A stretch of DNA of 64,000 nucleotides from DUTS01 sp050951605 (GCA_050951605.1 JBMNJJ010000009.1:248001-312000); one strand, 5' to 3'. Shown: positions 1 to 9,056, counted from the stretch's first letter. The notes: a model not told the origin generated them from the letters alone. Made by a program: numbers and translations.

Positions 1-925
1 ATTGTTGGTAGGTGGTTCAACACGAATTCCCGCTGTGCAGGAAGCAATTGCCAAGGTGATTGGTAAAGAGCCTTTTAAAGGTATTAACCCTGATGAATGT
101 GTGGCTATTGGGGCGGCAATTCAGGCCGGAGTATTGGCTGGTGAGGTTAAAGATGTCTTGCTTTTAGACGTGACACCACTTTCTTTGGGTATTGAAACTT
201 TAGGTGGAGTGTTCACAAAGCTAATCGAAAGAAATACAACGATTCCTACTTCTAAAAGTCAGATTTTCTCAACTGCCGCTGACAACCAAACCTCTGTAGA
301 GATTCATGTCTTGCAGGGTGAAAGGGAGATGGCTGCCTATAATAAAACTTTAGGGCGTTTTCAGTTGACTGGTATTCCTCCGGCTCCACGTGGTATACCA
401 CAGATTGAAGTTAAATTTGATATAGATGCTAATGGTATCGTTAATGTCTCGGCGAAGGATTTGGGAACAGGAAAAGAACAGGCGATTACGATTACCTCTT
501 CTTCTGGTTTAGCCGAAGAAGAAATTGAACAAATGGTTAAAGAAGCAGAACAACATGCGGCAGAAGATAAAAAACGGAAAGAAGAAGTAGAAATAAAAAA
601 TCAGGCCGATAATCTTATTTATCAGACAGAAAAAGCTTTAAAAGATGCCGGGGAGAAAGCTACACAAGAAGATAAAGACAATATTAATCAGGCTAAAGAA
701 GCTTTGCAAAAAGCTGTAGAAGGTGGTAATCTTGAGGAGATAAAAAATAAAACAGAGGCTTTAACTAATGAGTTGTATAAATTAACCTCTAAGATGTATC
801 AACAAACACAGACGGCTGGTGCTGCCGGTGAGACCGGTCCTGATAATACGGCAGATACAACTAAAGATGAAAAGGAAAATGTTGTTGATGCTGATTATGA
901 AGTAAAAGATGAGGAAGATAAATAG
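1..925 (+). CDS. dnaK: Chaperone DnaK (Hsp70), 3' part only
   Basis: This is the C-terminal half of the ATP-driven cytosolic Hsp70 chaperone, which works with DnaJ and GrpE in protein folding. About 307 residues are visible; the N-terminal roughly 330 residues lie before the window. The visible part opens in the last stretch of the nucleotide-binding domain (VGGSTRIP), then has the linker DVTPLSLGIET, the beta-sandwich substrate-binding domain (LQGEREMAAYNKTLGRF) and the helical lid. It ends in an acidic tail with VVDADYEV, typical of bacterial DnaK. dnaJ follows 37 bp later in the same direction, the usual hrcA-grpE-dnaK-dnaJ order. No heat-shock operator is visible here because the operon start is outside the window. 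Confidence 0.97.
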   Translation, partial: LLVGGSTRIPAVQEAIAKVIGKEPFKGINPDECVAIGAAIQAGVLAGEVKDVLLLDVTPLSLGIETLGGVFTKLIERNTTIPTSKSQIFSTAADNQTSVEIHVLQGEREMAAYNKTLGRFQLTGIPPAPRGIPQIEVKFDIDANGIVNVSAKDLGTGKEQAITITSSSGLAEEEIEQMVKEAEQHAAEDKKRKEEVEIKNQADNLIYQTEKALKDAGEKATQEDKDNINQAKEALQKAVEGGNLEEIKNKTEALTNELYKLTSKMYQQTQTAGAAGETGPDNTADTTKDEKENVVDADYEVKDEEDK

Positions 926-962
926 AAATTAGAGTATGAGTTGTGTGGAGAGAGGTGACATC

Positions 963-2120
963 ATGGCCAAAAGAGACTATTATGAAGTTCTTGGTGTAGG
1001 GAAAAATGCTTCAGAGGCAGAAATAAAAAAAGCTTATCGGAAATTGGCACGTCAGTATCATCCTGATGTTAATCCTGATAATAAAGAGGCTGAGGAGAAA
1101 TTCAAAGAAATTAATGAAGCGTATGAAGTTTTGAGTGAACCGGAAAAAAGACAAAGATATGACCAGTTTGGCCATGCAGGCACTGATCCTAATGGATTTG
1201 GCGGTTTCGGGGGATTTGGCGGTTTTGGTGGTGGTACTGCCGGTGATTTTACGGGTTTTGGTGATATTTTCGATATGTTTTTCGGCGGGGGTACTGCTTC
1301 AGCCCGTAAACGAGGTCCCCAACAGGGTGCTGATTTACGACTGGATTTAAGATTATCATTTAAAGAAGCAGCTTTTGGTGTAGAAAAAGATTTAGAGATA
1401 CCTCGTTGGGAAAATTGTGCTACATGTAATGGCAGTGGAGCTAAACCGGGAACTAGCCCTACCTCGTGTTCAAAATGTCAGGGGACAGGGGAAATACGTT
1501 TTACGCAAAAAACAGCTTTAGGGCATTTTCAAACGATTAAAACGTGTCCACAATGTGGAGGCGAAGGAAAAATTATTTCTACTCCTTGTGCGGAATGTCA
1601 TGGCCAAGGAAAGGTAAAAAGAAAACGGCATTTGAAGATTAAAATACCTGCCGGTGTGGATACGGGTTCGCGCATTCGTTTATCTGGAGAAGGAGAGGCA
1701 GGGTCACGAGGCGGTTCACCGGGAGATTTATATGTCTATATCGAAGTGACACCTCATAAAATTTTTGAAAGACGGGGAGACGACATTTATATGGAGTTTC
1801 CCGTAACTTTTGTTCAGGCGGCTTTAGGAGATGAGGTACAAGTACCAACTTTGCAGGGAAAAGCTACTTTAAAAATACCCGAAGGCACTCAAACTCATAC
1901 TGTTTTGAGGTTAAGAGGGCAAGGGATTACACATTTACATGGCGGTGGGCGGGGTGACCAATATGTAAAAATAGTTGTGGTTACACCGATGAAGCTTAAT
2001 GAAGAACAAAAACAGTTATTGCGTGATTTCGCAGGAAGTACGAATAAAGATAACTATCGACCTAAAGGTAAGGATAAAGGACTTTGGGAAAAAATTTGGG
2101 ATAGTTTAAAAGGAATGTAG
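963..2120 (+). CDS. dnaJ: Chaperone protein DnaJ (Hsp40)
   Basis: DnaJ is the co-chaperone that delivers unfolded protein to DnaK and stimulates its ATPase. The 385-residue protein has a J domain with the HPD triad at residues 33-35, a Gly/Phe-rich linker at about 75-115, and a zinc-binding region at about 150-215 with four CxxCxGxG repeats (CATCNGSG, CSKCQGTG, CPQCGGEG, CAECHGQG). A C-terminal substrate-binding region follows. I place the start at ATG 963 (MAKRDYYEVLGV) because GGAGAGAGGTG lies just before it; the frame is open from 936 but the extra nine residues are not DnaJ-like. Length is normal for type I DnaJ. Confidence 0.97.
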   Translation: MAKRDYYEVLGVGKNASEAEIKKAYRKLARQYHPDVNPDNKEAEEKFKEINEAYEVLSEPEKRQRYDQFGHAGTDPNGFGGFGGFGGFGGGTAGDFTGFGDIFDMFFGGGTASARKRGPQQGADLRLDLRLSFKEAAFGVEKDLEIPRWENCATCNGSGAKPGTSPTSCSKCQGTGEIRFTQKTALGHFQTIKTCPQCGGEGKIISTPCAECHGQGKVKRKRHLKIKIPAGVDTGSRIRLSGEGEAGSRGGSPGDLYVYIEVTPHKIFERRGDDIYMEFPVTFVQAALGDEVQVPTLQGKATLKIPEGTQTHTVLRLRGQGITHLHGGGRGDQYVKIVVVTPMKLNEEQKQLLRDFAGSTNKDNYRPKGKDKGLWEKIWDSLKGM

Positions 2121-2124
2121 GGAA

Positions 2125-2892
2125 ATGCATAGATTTTATGTAGCTCCGGAGGACCTTCATCAGGACCAAGATAATTATAGTTGGGTAGTAATTAAAGGAC
2201 AGGAATTTGAGCATCTATCTCGTGTGTTGCGTATTTTGCCGGGAAAAGAGGTTGCTGTTTTTGATGGTACCGGTAAGGAATATGTGGGCAAAGTTGTTTC
2301 TTTAGAAAAAGGGGAGGCTTTAGTTAATCTCGGGAAGCCTTCTCTTTTTCCGCGCGAAAGTCCCTTAGAAGTTTGGTTGGTACAAGGTCTTTCTAAAGGC
2401 GAAAAAATGGATTTGATTATTCAGAAGGCTACAGAATTAGGGGTAAGGGGTATTATTCCTTTAAAAACGCGACGTTGTGTGGTAAAACTAGAGGGGAAAA
2501 AAGAAGTTGAACGTCGTAAGCGATGGCAGAAGGTTGCTTTAGAGGCTGTTAAACAATGTCATCGTACTTTGATACCTACTGTTTCACCGGTGCACAGTTT
2601 AGAAGAATTTTTGCAAGAATTGCCGGTGAAACGACGCCTTTTTATTCCTTGGGAAAAAGGAGGCAGTTCTTTTAGGTGTGTACTGGAAGAAGGGAAGGCA
2701 TCGAAAACAATAGGATCTGTTCCTGTTTATCTTTTGATTGGACCTGAAGGCGGATTTGCAGAAGAGGAAGTAGAACAAGTGCAAAGTTATGGAGGGATAC
2801 CTATTTCTTTAGGTCCACGGATTTTACGGACGGAAACAGCAAGTCTCGCTGCTTTAGCAGTTTTAATGTATGCTTGGGGGGATTGGGGGTAA
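2125..2892 (+). CDS. rsmE: 16S rRNA (uracil1498-N3)-methyltransferase RsmE
   Basis: RsmE methylates N3 of U1498 in 16S rRNA using S-adenosylmethionine. The 255-residue protein starts with the small RNA-binding domain of the family (HRFYVAPEDL) and ends in a SPOUT knot, with the SAM-binding segment LLIGPEGGF near residue 203 and the knot motif LGPRILRTETA close to the C terminus. The gene begins 4 bp after dnaJ, and its stop codon overlaps the start of mtaB, so translational coupling is likely. In Bacillus prmA normally lies between dnaJ and rsmE; there is no room for it here. Confidence 0.95.
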   Translation: MHRFYVAPEDLHQDQDNYSWVVIKGQEFEHLSRVLRILPGKEVAVFDGTGKEYVGKVVSLEKGEALVNLGKPSLFPRESPLEVWLVQGLSKGEKMDLIIQKATELGVRGIIPLKTRRCVVKLEGKKEVERRKRWQKVALEAVKQCHRTLIPTVSPVHSLEEFLQELPVKRRLFIPWEKGGSSFRCVLEEGKASKTIGSVPVYLLIGPEGGFAEEEVEQVQSYGGIPISLGPRILRTETASLAALAVLMYAWGDWG

Positions 2893-4229
2893 TGGCTAAA
2901 AAGTTTCGAATTGCTTTTCATACTCTAGGTTGTAAAGTAAATCAAAATGAGACTGAGGCTTTTTCTGCACTTTTTCGAGAAAAAGGTTATGAGATTGTAA
3001 ATTTTGAGGAAAAAGCCGATGTTTATGTGATTAATACTTGTACTGTTACTCATTTGGCTGATCGCAAGTCACGACAGATGATTAGACGTGCTCTTAAATT
3101 TAATCCTCAAGCATATGTAGTAGTAACAGGTTGTTATGCTCAGACAAATTCAGAAACTATACGGAAAATTGCGGGGGTAAATTTAATTGTAGGGACAAAT
3201 GAGAAAAGTCGTTTAGTGGATTTAGTAGAAAAACTATTAATAAAGGAAAATTTGGGTAGGAAGAAACAGGACCCTTTAATTTTTGTACGTAAGTATCAAC
3301 GAGGGCAAGAATTTGAGGAGATTAAAGTAGAAAAAAATATTGAACGGGCCAGGGCTTATTTGAAGGTACAGGAAGGTTGTGACCAGTTTTGTTCTTATTG
3401 TATTATTCCTTATGCCCGTGGGCCTGTGCGTAGCCGTTCGTTAGAAAATACCTTAGTTGAAGCAAAAAAGCTTATTGAGGCCGGGTTTAAGGAAATAGTT
3501 TTGCTAGGAATTCATTTAGGGGCTTATGGTCGGGAACAGGGAACAGGAAAAAACCTAGTATTTCTTTTAAAACAGCTGCTTCCTCTTAGTGACCAAGTGC
3601 GGTGGCGTTTAGGTTCTTTGGAGCCCGTCGAAGTTAATAGAGAATTATTGGAATTAATGCAGGAATATCAGAACTTTTGTCCTCATTTACATTTACCATT
3701 ACAAAGTGGTCATGACCAAATTTTAAAAGCGATGCGACGACCTTATTCTACAGAGCAATATCTAGAGATCGTTACAGAAATTAGAAAGAGAATACCGGAA
3801 ATTGCTTTAACCACAGATGTAATGGTGGGTTTCCCGGGAGAAACAGATGAGTATTTTCAAACATACTTAAACTTTGTAGAGAAGATTGCTTTTAGTAGAT
3901 TGCATGTTTTTAAGTATTCACCGCGTAAAGGAACTCCGGCGGCCAAATTTCAAGCTCAAGTACCTTTTTCGGTAAAAGAAGCACGCAGCAGACAGATGCT
4001 TCGCTTAGGAGAGAAGCTAGAAAAACAGTATGCGGAGAAGTTTTTAGGGCGAATAGTAGATGTTTTAGTGGAAGAAAAAGTCGCGGATTGCCTTTGGGAA
4101 GGGAGTAGTACTAATTATCTTAAAGTCCGATTTAATTTTCCCACAGCACCGCGTGGGCAGGTTATTCCGATTCAATTAAAAAGAGTAGAGAAAAACTATT
4201 GTTCTGGAGACGTTTTCTCGATACAATAA
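2892..4229 (+). CDS. mtaB: tRNA t6A37 methylthiotransferase MtaB
   Basis: MtaB is a radical-SAM enzyme that adds a methylthio group to N6-threonylcarbamoyladenosine-37 of tRNA. The 445-residue protein has the N-terminal UPF0004 domain with cluster cysteines C14, C50 and C81, then the radical-SAM motif CxxxCxxC at C163, C167 and C170 (CDQFCSYC), and a C-terminal TRAM-like segment. The CKVNQNE form of the first motif and the NTCTVT segment favour MtaB over MiaB and RimO. Start ATG 2892 overlaps the rsmE stop (TAATG) and is preceded by a G-rich ribosome site; an upstream ATG at 2874 would lie inside rsmE. Confidence 0.94.
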   Translation: MAKKFRIAFHTLGCKVNQNETEAFSALFREKGYEIVNFEEKADVYVINTCTVTHLADRKSRQMIRRALKFNPQAYVVVTGCYAQTNSETIRKIAGVNLIVGTNEKSRLVDLVEKLLIKENLGRKKQDPLIFVRKYQRGQEFEEIKVEKNIERARAYLKVQEGCDQFCSYCIIPYARGPVRSRSLENTLVEAKKLIEAGFKEIVLLGIHLGAYGREQGTGKNLVFLLKQLLPLSDQVRWRLGSLEPVEVNRELLELMQEYQNFCPHLHLPLQSGHDQILKAMRRPYSTEQYLEIVTEIRKRIPEIALTTDVMVGFPGETDEYFQTYLNFVEKIAFSRLHVFKYSPRKGTPAAKFQAQVPFSVKEARSRQMLRLGEKLEKQYAEKFLGRIVDVLVEEKVADCLWEGSSTNYLKVRFNFPTAPRGQVIPIQLKRVEKNYCSGDVFSIQ

Positions 4230-4279
4230 TAAGGGAGTTGTTTAATGTAATACTTGAAGTAAAAGGGGGTGCGTGTGTC

Positions 4280-4621
4280 ATGAAAGAGTGTCTTTTTTGT
4301 AAAATTATTCGAGGTGAGATACCTAGTAAAAAAGCTTACGAAGATGAGCGAGTATTAGCGTTTTATGATATAAATCCTACTGCTCCTATACATGTATTAG
4401 TTATTCCCAAAGAGCATATTGCAAGTTTGGCTGAAGTAAAAGAGGAACAATTGGAATTGATCGGATATTTGCATGGTGTTATTCGTAAGGTAGCTAAAGA
4501 CTTAGGTTTGGAGAATGGTTATCGGGTTGTCAATAATTGTGGTCAAGATGGGGGACAAGAAGTAAAGCACTTGCATTTTCACTTGTTAGGCGGAAGGAAG
4601 ATGACTTGGCCGGCAGGTTAG
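4280..4621 (+). CDS. HIT (histidine triad) family nucleotide-binding protein, HinT-like
   Basis: This is a small purine-nucleoside phosphoramidate hydrolase of the HIT superfamily. The 113-residue protein has CLFC at residues 4-7, the KxxxD..AFYDINPTAPIHVLVIPK core and the histidine triad HLHFH at H97, H99 and H101, followed by GGRKMTWPAG at the C terminus, as in bacterial HinT. The start is ATG 4280 with AAAGGGGGT upstream; the longer open frame from 4199 runs back into mtaB and is not expected to be translated. In related Firmicutes this gene also stands between mtaB and rpsU. Confidence 0.92.
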   Translation: MKECLFCKIIRGEIPSKKAYEDERVLAFYDINPTAPIHVLVIPKEHIASLAEVKEEQLELIGYLHGVIRKVAKDLGLENGYRVVNNCGQDGGQEVKHLHFHLLGGRKMTWPAG

Positions 4622-4625
4622 TTCC

Positions 4626-4654
4626 TTGACCCTTTCTTACTGTTTTAGTATAAT
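4626..4654 (+). promoter_or_regulatory. Sigma-A promoter for rpsU
   Basis: TTGACC at 4626-4631 and a perfect TATAAT at 4649-4654 are separated by 17 bp. This gives a leader of roughly 90 nt before the rpsU start. Confidence 0.75.
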
Positions 4655-4754
4655 ATTTATTAATGTGTGGTTTAGCTTGTTTTCAGTTAGATAAGTTCCA
4701 AACTATACAGTTTTAGTGATTAGCGGACGGTCGTAGTGGGGGGAGGGAAAATAA

Positions 4755-4931
4755 ATGAGCGAAGTGAGAGTAGGAAAAAATGAATCTCTCGATAGTGCAC
4801 TCCGTCGTTTCAAGCGTACCTGTCAGAAGTCTGGTGTTCTTGCTGAGGCTAGAAAAAGGGAACACTATGAAAAACCAAGTGTAAAAAGAAAAAAGAAGTC
4901 GGAAGCGGCTAGAAAGAGAAAATATAGATAG
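4755..4931 (+). CDS. rpsU: 30S ribosomal protein S21
   Basis: S21 is a small basic protein of the 30S subunit involved in translation initiation. The 58-residue protein reads MSEVRVGKNESLDSALRRFK at its start and ends in the lysine/arginine-rich tail usual for Firmicutes S21. The ribosome site GGGGGGAGGG lies just upstream of ATG 4755. It has its own sigma-A promoter and a strong terminator immediately downstream, so it is probably a single-gene transcript. In Bacillus yqeY follows rpsU; that gene is absent here. Confidence 0.96.
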   Translation: MSEVRVGKNESLDSALRRFKRTCQKSGVLAEARKREHYEKPSVKRKKKSEAARKRKYR

Positions 4932-4954
4932 GGCGAGAGTAACTTCATTGATAT

Positions 4955-4986
4955 AAAAAACAGCCTAATAAGACGGGCTGTTTTTT
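4955..4986 (+). terminator. Rho-independent terminator after rpsU
   Basis: The arms CAGCC and GGCTG, extended by flanking A and T runs, form a hairpin followed by six T residues. Confidence 0.85.
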
Positions 4987-5069
4987 ATGTTAAAAATTAG
5001 AGTATGGAAAAAACAAATTGTGTGATAAGATAAGGTTACAGTTAAAAATTGATATTAAGGTGAAAGTAA

Positions 5070-6383
5070 ATGAAAAAAAAGATAGTTTTAAGTACATTGT
5101 GTTTAATTTTTATCTTGAGTTTGTTTGCTTCAAGTGTGTTTGCAGTTCCTGTAGCAAAAGTTTTTGTTATACCTGTGGAAGCAACTATTGATCCAGGGTT
5201 GGCTAGTTTTATAGCTAGAAGTTATCAAGAGGCGGAGAAGTTAGGAGTAAATTTGGTTCTTTTGGAAATAGATACTCCGGGGGGAAGAATAGATGCTGCT
5301 GAAAAGATTAAAAAGACGATAAACAGTAGTTCGCTTACTACGACGGCTTTGGTTAAGGGTGGGGCGATTTCAGCAGGAGCTTATATTGCTTTAGCCTGTC
5401 CACAAATAGCGATGGTTCCCGGTTCCACAATTGGTGATGCTGAACCTAGGTTGGGCGATGAAAGGGCCGATGAAAAACTTGTTTCTTATTGGGCAGCAGA
5501 GATGGGAACAACGGCTGAAAAAAACGGTAGAGACAGAACTATAGCTATGGCTATGGCGGATAGAGACTTGGAGATACCCGGTTTGGTTGAAAAAGGGAAA
5601 TTATTAACTTTTACTTATCAGCAAGCAAAAGAATATGGTTATACTGATTACATTGTGCAAGGTCGCGCAGACCTATTACAAGTCTTAAACTTGAATAATG
5701 CTGAAATTATCGAAGCTAAATTATCGGTAGCAGAAAAAATTACGAGAATAGTCACCAATCCTTATTTTGCTCCTCTTTTTTTAACGATAGGGATTGCGGG
5801 ACTAATTATTGAAATTTTTACGATAGGCTGGGGTGTAGCGGGTTTTGTGGGGCTATCTTCTTTAGCTCTTTATTTTGGGGGTCATCTTTTGGCGGGTTTT
5901 ACCGGTTGGGAAGCAATCTTGCTTTTTCTTTTGGGTATAATTTTATTAAGCGTAGAAATTTTTGTACCGGGATTCGGCTTGCCGGGTCTTGGGGGAATAA
6001 TTTGTATTGTGGTTAGTATTGTTCTCTCTGCACCCAGTTGGGAAGCAGGAATAATCTCTTTAGTTTTGGCAATTATTGGTACAATTATCTTAGTTTTGTT
6101 TAGTTTTAAATTTTTAACGAAAAGAAAATTTTGGGATCGTTTAATTTTGGGAACAAAATATAAAAAGGAGGAGGGATATATTCCACAGAGTAAAGATTTA
6201 AGTGTTTACGTTGGGAAAAAAGGAGAAGCACTTACTATTTTACGACCTTCCGGTACAGTTATGCTTGATGATGGTACGAGACTTGATGTAGTGACAGATG
6301 GAGGGTTTATTCCCAAAGGGGAAAGAATTGAGGTTGTTCAGGCCGAGGGAATCAGGTTGATTGTTCGTTCTGTGCAGGAATAA
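5070..6383 (+). CDS. NfeD-family membrane-bound ClpP-class serine protease
   Basis: This 437-residue protein matches the long NfeD family (YqeZ type), which pairs with flotillin. It has a signal peptide at about 1-25, a ClpP/SppA-like protease domain to about residue 215 with the likely catalytic serine at S101 in GGAISAG, four to five membrane helices at about 225-345, and a C-terminal OB-fold NfeD domain (VGKKGEALTILRPSGTVML). Start ATG 5070 has AAGGTGA upstream. floA follows after 43 bp. Known NfeD-flotillin pairs act together in membrane microdomains; the substrate is unknown. Confidence 0.9.
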   Translation: MKKKIVLSTLCLIFILSLFASSVFAVPVAKVFVIPVEATIDPGLASFIARSYQEAEKLGVNLVLLEIDTPGGRIDAAEKIKKTINSSSLTTTALVKGGAISAGAYIALACPQIAMVPGSTIGDAEPRLGDERADEKLVSYWAAEMGTTAEKNGRDRTIAMAMADRDLEIPGLVEKGKLLTFTYQQAKEYGYTDYIVQGRADLLQVLNLNNAEIIEAKLSVAEKITRIVTNPYFAPLFLTIGIAGLIIEIFTIGWGVAGFVGLSSLALYFGGHLLAGFTGWEAILLFLLGIILLSVEIFVPGFGLPGLGGIICIVVSIVLSAPSWEAGIISLVLAIIGTIILVLFSFKFLTKRKFWDRLILGTKYKKEEGYIPQSKDLSVYVGKKGEALTILRPSGTVMLDDGTRLDVVTDGGFIPKGERIEVVQAEGIRLIVRSVQE

Positions 6384-6426
6384 AGAATGTTTCTTGTGAT
6401 AGATAGTAAAAAAGGGGGAAATTTTT

Positions 6427-7413
6427 ATGGGTCCATTTACTTTTGTGATTATGGTTGCCTTAATTATTATTTTTCTTTCAATATTTTTTAGTTTTATTCC
6501 TATTGGGTTATGGATTTCGGCATTAGCGGCTGGAGTCAAGATTGGTATTTTTACTTTGGTAGGGATGCGTTTTAGAAGGGTACCACCTTCACTTATTGTC
6601 AATAGCTTGATTAAAGCAGATAAGGCAGGAATAAATGTAACGACAAATCAGCTAGAAGCTCATTATTTAGCGGGTGGGAATGTCGATCGGGTAGTTAATG
6701 CTTTAATTGCTGCTGAAAGAGCTAATATTCCTTTACCTTTTGAACGTGCGGCAGCTATTGATTTAGCAGGACGTAATGTTTTGGAAGCTGTACAAATGAG
6801 CGTTAATCCTCAGGTGATTGAAACTCCTGAAATTTCAGCAATGGCTAAAAATGGAATTGAAGTTAAGGCTAAAGCTAGAGTTACAGTGAGGGCGAATATA
6901 GATCGTTTGGTGGGAGGTGCAGGAGAGGAAACAATTATTGCTCGTGTAGGTGAAGGTATTGTTACTACAGTAGGTAGTTCAGAATCACATAAAGACGTTC
7001 TGGAAAATCCTGATTTAATTTCTCATACTGTGCTTAATAAAGGTTTAGATGCGGGAACCGCATTTGAAATACTTTCGATAGATATTGCTGATGTAGATGT
7101 AGGGCGAAATATAGGTGCACAATTGCAGACTGATCAAGCGGAAGCTGATAAACGTATTGCTCAAGCTAAAGCTGAAGAACGTCGCGCTCTTGCTGTGGCC
7201 AGAGAACAAGAAATGATGGCATCTGTTCAGGAAATGCGGGCTAAAGTTGTGGAAGCGGAGGCCGAAGTTCCTCAAGCAATGGCTCAGGCACTTAGAGAGG
7301 GCAAATTAGGTGTAATGGATTATTATCAATTACAAAACATCTTGGCTGATACGACGATGAGAGATTCGATAGCTAAGCAAACAGGGCATGACGGTGGCTC
7401 TGAAAAGAAGTAA
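6427..7413 (+). CDS. floA: Flotillin-like protein FloA
   Basis: FloA is a membrane scaffold that forms flotillin assemblies in functional membrane microdomains. The 328-residue protein has an N-terminal membrane hairpin (residues 1-45), an SPFH-like core with NPQVIETPEISAMAKNGIEV, and a C-terminal alanine/glutamate-rich coiled coil from about 230 (QAEADKRIAQAKAEERRALA). Length matches Bacillus YqfA. AAAGGGGG lies before ATG 6427. It sits between the NfeD protease gene and a small acidic membrane-anchored gene, all in one direction with short gaps, so the three probably form an operon. Confidence 0.95.
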   Translation: MGPFTFVIMVALIIIFLSIFFSFIPIGLWISALAAGVKIGIFTLVGMRFRRVPPSLIVNSLIKADKAGINVTTNQLEAHYLAGGNVDRVVNALIAAERANIPLPFERAAAIDLAGRNVLEAVQMSVNPQVIETPEISAMAKNGIEVKAKARVTVRANIDRLVGGAGEETIIARVGEGIVTTVGSSESHKDVLENPDLISHTVLNKGLDAGTAFEILSIDIADVDVGRNIGAQLQTDQAEADKRIAQAKAEERRALAVAREQEMMASVQEMRAKVVEAEAEVPQAMAQALREGKLGVMDYYQLQNILADTTMRDSIAKQTGHDGGSEKK

Positions 7414-7455
7414 GGATTACTTTTATTTTTAAAGGAAAAGAAAGGGGGTAGCCCC

Positions 7456-7923
7456 TTGGAAGATATTATTGGGTTTATAATTTTTCTATTTATTGTGTAT
7501 CGGTCTATTTCTGATAGAAAAAAAGGAAAGCAGAGGACCTCATCTTATAGAAGAAGAACGGATGAGTCTCCTTTGTTAAATGAAGAGCAAGAATCTGTTG
7601 TAGACTTGGATAGTATGGAAGAGGTTGCCGGGAAAATATTAGAAATAGAAGGTTGGATAACAGAAGATGAGGAAGATTTAGGTTGGGGAGAAGAACAAGT
7701 AGAGGTAATTCAACAAGAGCAGAGTTTTTCTAAGTCGTTGAGTGAGCCTGTAAAAGTAAATGAAGAACCTGAATCAGTTGCCGAAGTTACTGTTGAACCT
7801 TTAGCTAAACCTGAAGTGGAGGTAGTTTGTCCTAGGGGTTCGTCATTTACAGAGGTTGATTTAAAGCAGGCTGTAATTTGGAGTGAAATTCTACAAAAGC
7901 CTAAGGCTTTACGCAGCAGATAA
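7456..7923 (+). CDS. Acidic protein with one N-terminal membrane anchor, unknown function
   Basis: I do not recognise this 155-residue protein. It starts with a single hydrophobic segment (residues 3-16, IIGFIIFLFIVY) followed by a basic stretch (SDRKKGKQRT), then a long, strongly acidic and probably disordered region rich in Glu, Val and Pro. The topology predicts a cytoplasmic acidic tail on a membrane anchor. The start is TTG 7456 with AAAGGGGG upstream. It occupies the position of yqfB in the Bacillus nfeD-floA-yqfB cluster, which suggests, but does not prove, a role with flotillin. Confidence 0.65.
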   Translation: MEDIIGFIIFLFIVYRSISDRKKGKQRTSSYRRRTDESPLLNEEQESVVDLDSMEEVAGKILEIEGWITEDEEDLGWGEEQVEVIQQEQSFSKSLSEPVKVNEEPESVAEVTVEPLAKPEVEVVCPRGSSFTEVDLKQAVIWSEILQKPKALRSR

Positions 7924-7930
7924 TGGGAAA

Positions 7931-8692
7931 ATATGCCATACCGTTTCCCGTTCCGTGCTTTGTTTTGTTGTTTTAATCAAGGTACTGCCTCGAGTATTCG
8001 TAGCTTCGGTCAGAACGTTCTAGAGCTTGGTTCGGAGTAATGCCAACCGGGCTCAATTCGCTTCCTTGCTCAGTTCGCCCTGGTGCCGACGTCCTTGTCG
8101 TCACCTCGTCATTACTAGCCTCACCTTCGCTAAAGAACGTTTTACTGACCTCCGCTAAGTCACTTTCCGGCAGTACCTAGGTTAAAACAGTATAGCTAGG
8201 TAGAGGAAAGGAATGGAGAAACGGTATAGCATATTTTCTTTGAGGGAGGGAAGAGGTACGTTTCCCGTTCCGTGCTTTGTTTTGTTGTTTTAATCAAGGT
8301 ACTGCCTCGAGTATTCGTAGCTTCGGTCAGAACGTTCTAGAGCTTGGTTCGGAGTAATGCCAACCGGGCTCAATTCGCTTCCTTGCTCAGTTCGCCCTGG
8401 TGCCGACGTCCTTGTCGTCACCTCGTCATTACTAGCCTCACCTTCGCTAAAGAACGTTTTACTGACCTCCGCTAAGTCACTTTCCGGCAGTACCTAGGTT
8501 AAAACAGTATAGCTAGGTAGAGGAAAGGAATGGAGAAACGGTATAGCATATTTTCTTTGAGGGAGGGAAGAGGTACGTTTCCCGTTCCGTGCTTTGTTTT
8601 GTTGTTTTAATCAAGGTACTGCCTCGAGTATTCGTAGCTATACTCAGAACGTTCTAGAGCTTGGTTCAGTAATGCCAACCGGGCCCAATTCG
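7931..8692. repeat. Tandem array of a 317-bp palindromic element (two full copies, one partial)
   Basis: Units 7942-8258 and 8259-8575 appear identical base for base; a third, truncated and slightly changed copy covers 8576-8692. Inside each unit the two halves are imperfect inverted repeats. The left end ATACCGTTTCCCGTTCC mirrors GGAATGGAGAAACGGTAT near 8209-8226, TGTTTTAAtcaAGGTACTGCC mirrors GGCAGTACCTaggTTAAAACA, and GGTCAGAACGTTCT mirrors AGAACGTTTTACTGACC. The transcript could therefore fold into one long hairpin. There is no open reading frame, so it resembles a MITE or intergenic palindromic element rather than an insertion sequence. It is more GC-rich than its surroundings and fills nearly the whole 868-bp gap between genes. 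Confidence 0.9.
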
Positions 8693-8706
8693 TAGTATGG
8701 AAAAGG

Positions 8707-8738
8707 CAAGAGATGAAAGAATCATCTCTTGTTTTTTT
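8707..8738 (+). terminator. Rho-independent terminator after the repeat array
   Basis: A perfect 10-bp stem, CAAGAGATGA paired with TCATCTCTTG around a 5-nt loop, is followed by seven T residues. Confidence 0.9.
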
Positions 8739-8791
8739 GTTCTGTTTTGGAGAATTTAGCATAGAATTATTAGGTAAGCGAGGGGATTGTA

Positions 8792-9046
8792 GTGGAAAAA
8801 ATTACTCATTTTTTAGATTTACCTCAAGAAATTATTTATAACTTACCTAAAGTAACACTTATTGGTAATCTTCAGGTGCTGATAGAAAACCATCGAGGTA
8901 TTATTGAATATAGTACCGGAAAAGTCAGAGTTTCTGTAAATACAGGAGAAATCGAAGTAGTTGGTAAGGAATTAGTTATTTGTAATATTACTAGGGATGA
9001 AATATGCCTAGATGGAGATATTTCCGGACTTAAGTATCATCGTTAG
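8792..9046 (+). CDS. yqfC: Sporulation protein YqfC
   Basis: YqfC is a small conserved protein of spore-forming Firmicutes, made in the mother cell under sigma-E in Bacillus. The 84-residue protein opens DLPQEIIYNLPKVTLIGN and continues with a beta-rich YabP/YqfC-type domain (VLIENHRGIIEYS). The start is GTG 8792 behind GAGGGGATTG. yqfD follows after 10 bp, the conserved yqfC-yqfD pair. The pair is good evidence that the organism forms endospores. Confidence 0.88.
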   Translation: MEKITHFLDLPQEIIYNLPKVTLIGNLQVLIENHRGIIEYSTGKVRVSVNTGEIEVVGKELVICNITRDEICLDGDISGLKYHR

Positions 9047-9056
9047 GAGGTTTGTT

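Noticed and set aside
7931..8692. CRISPR array
   Set aside because: The units are 317 bp with no short repeat-spacer alternation, and no cas genes are nearby.
7931..8692. Insertion sequence
   Set aside because: There is no transposase frame of any useful length within the repeats on either strand.
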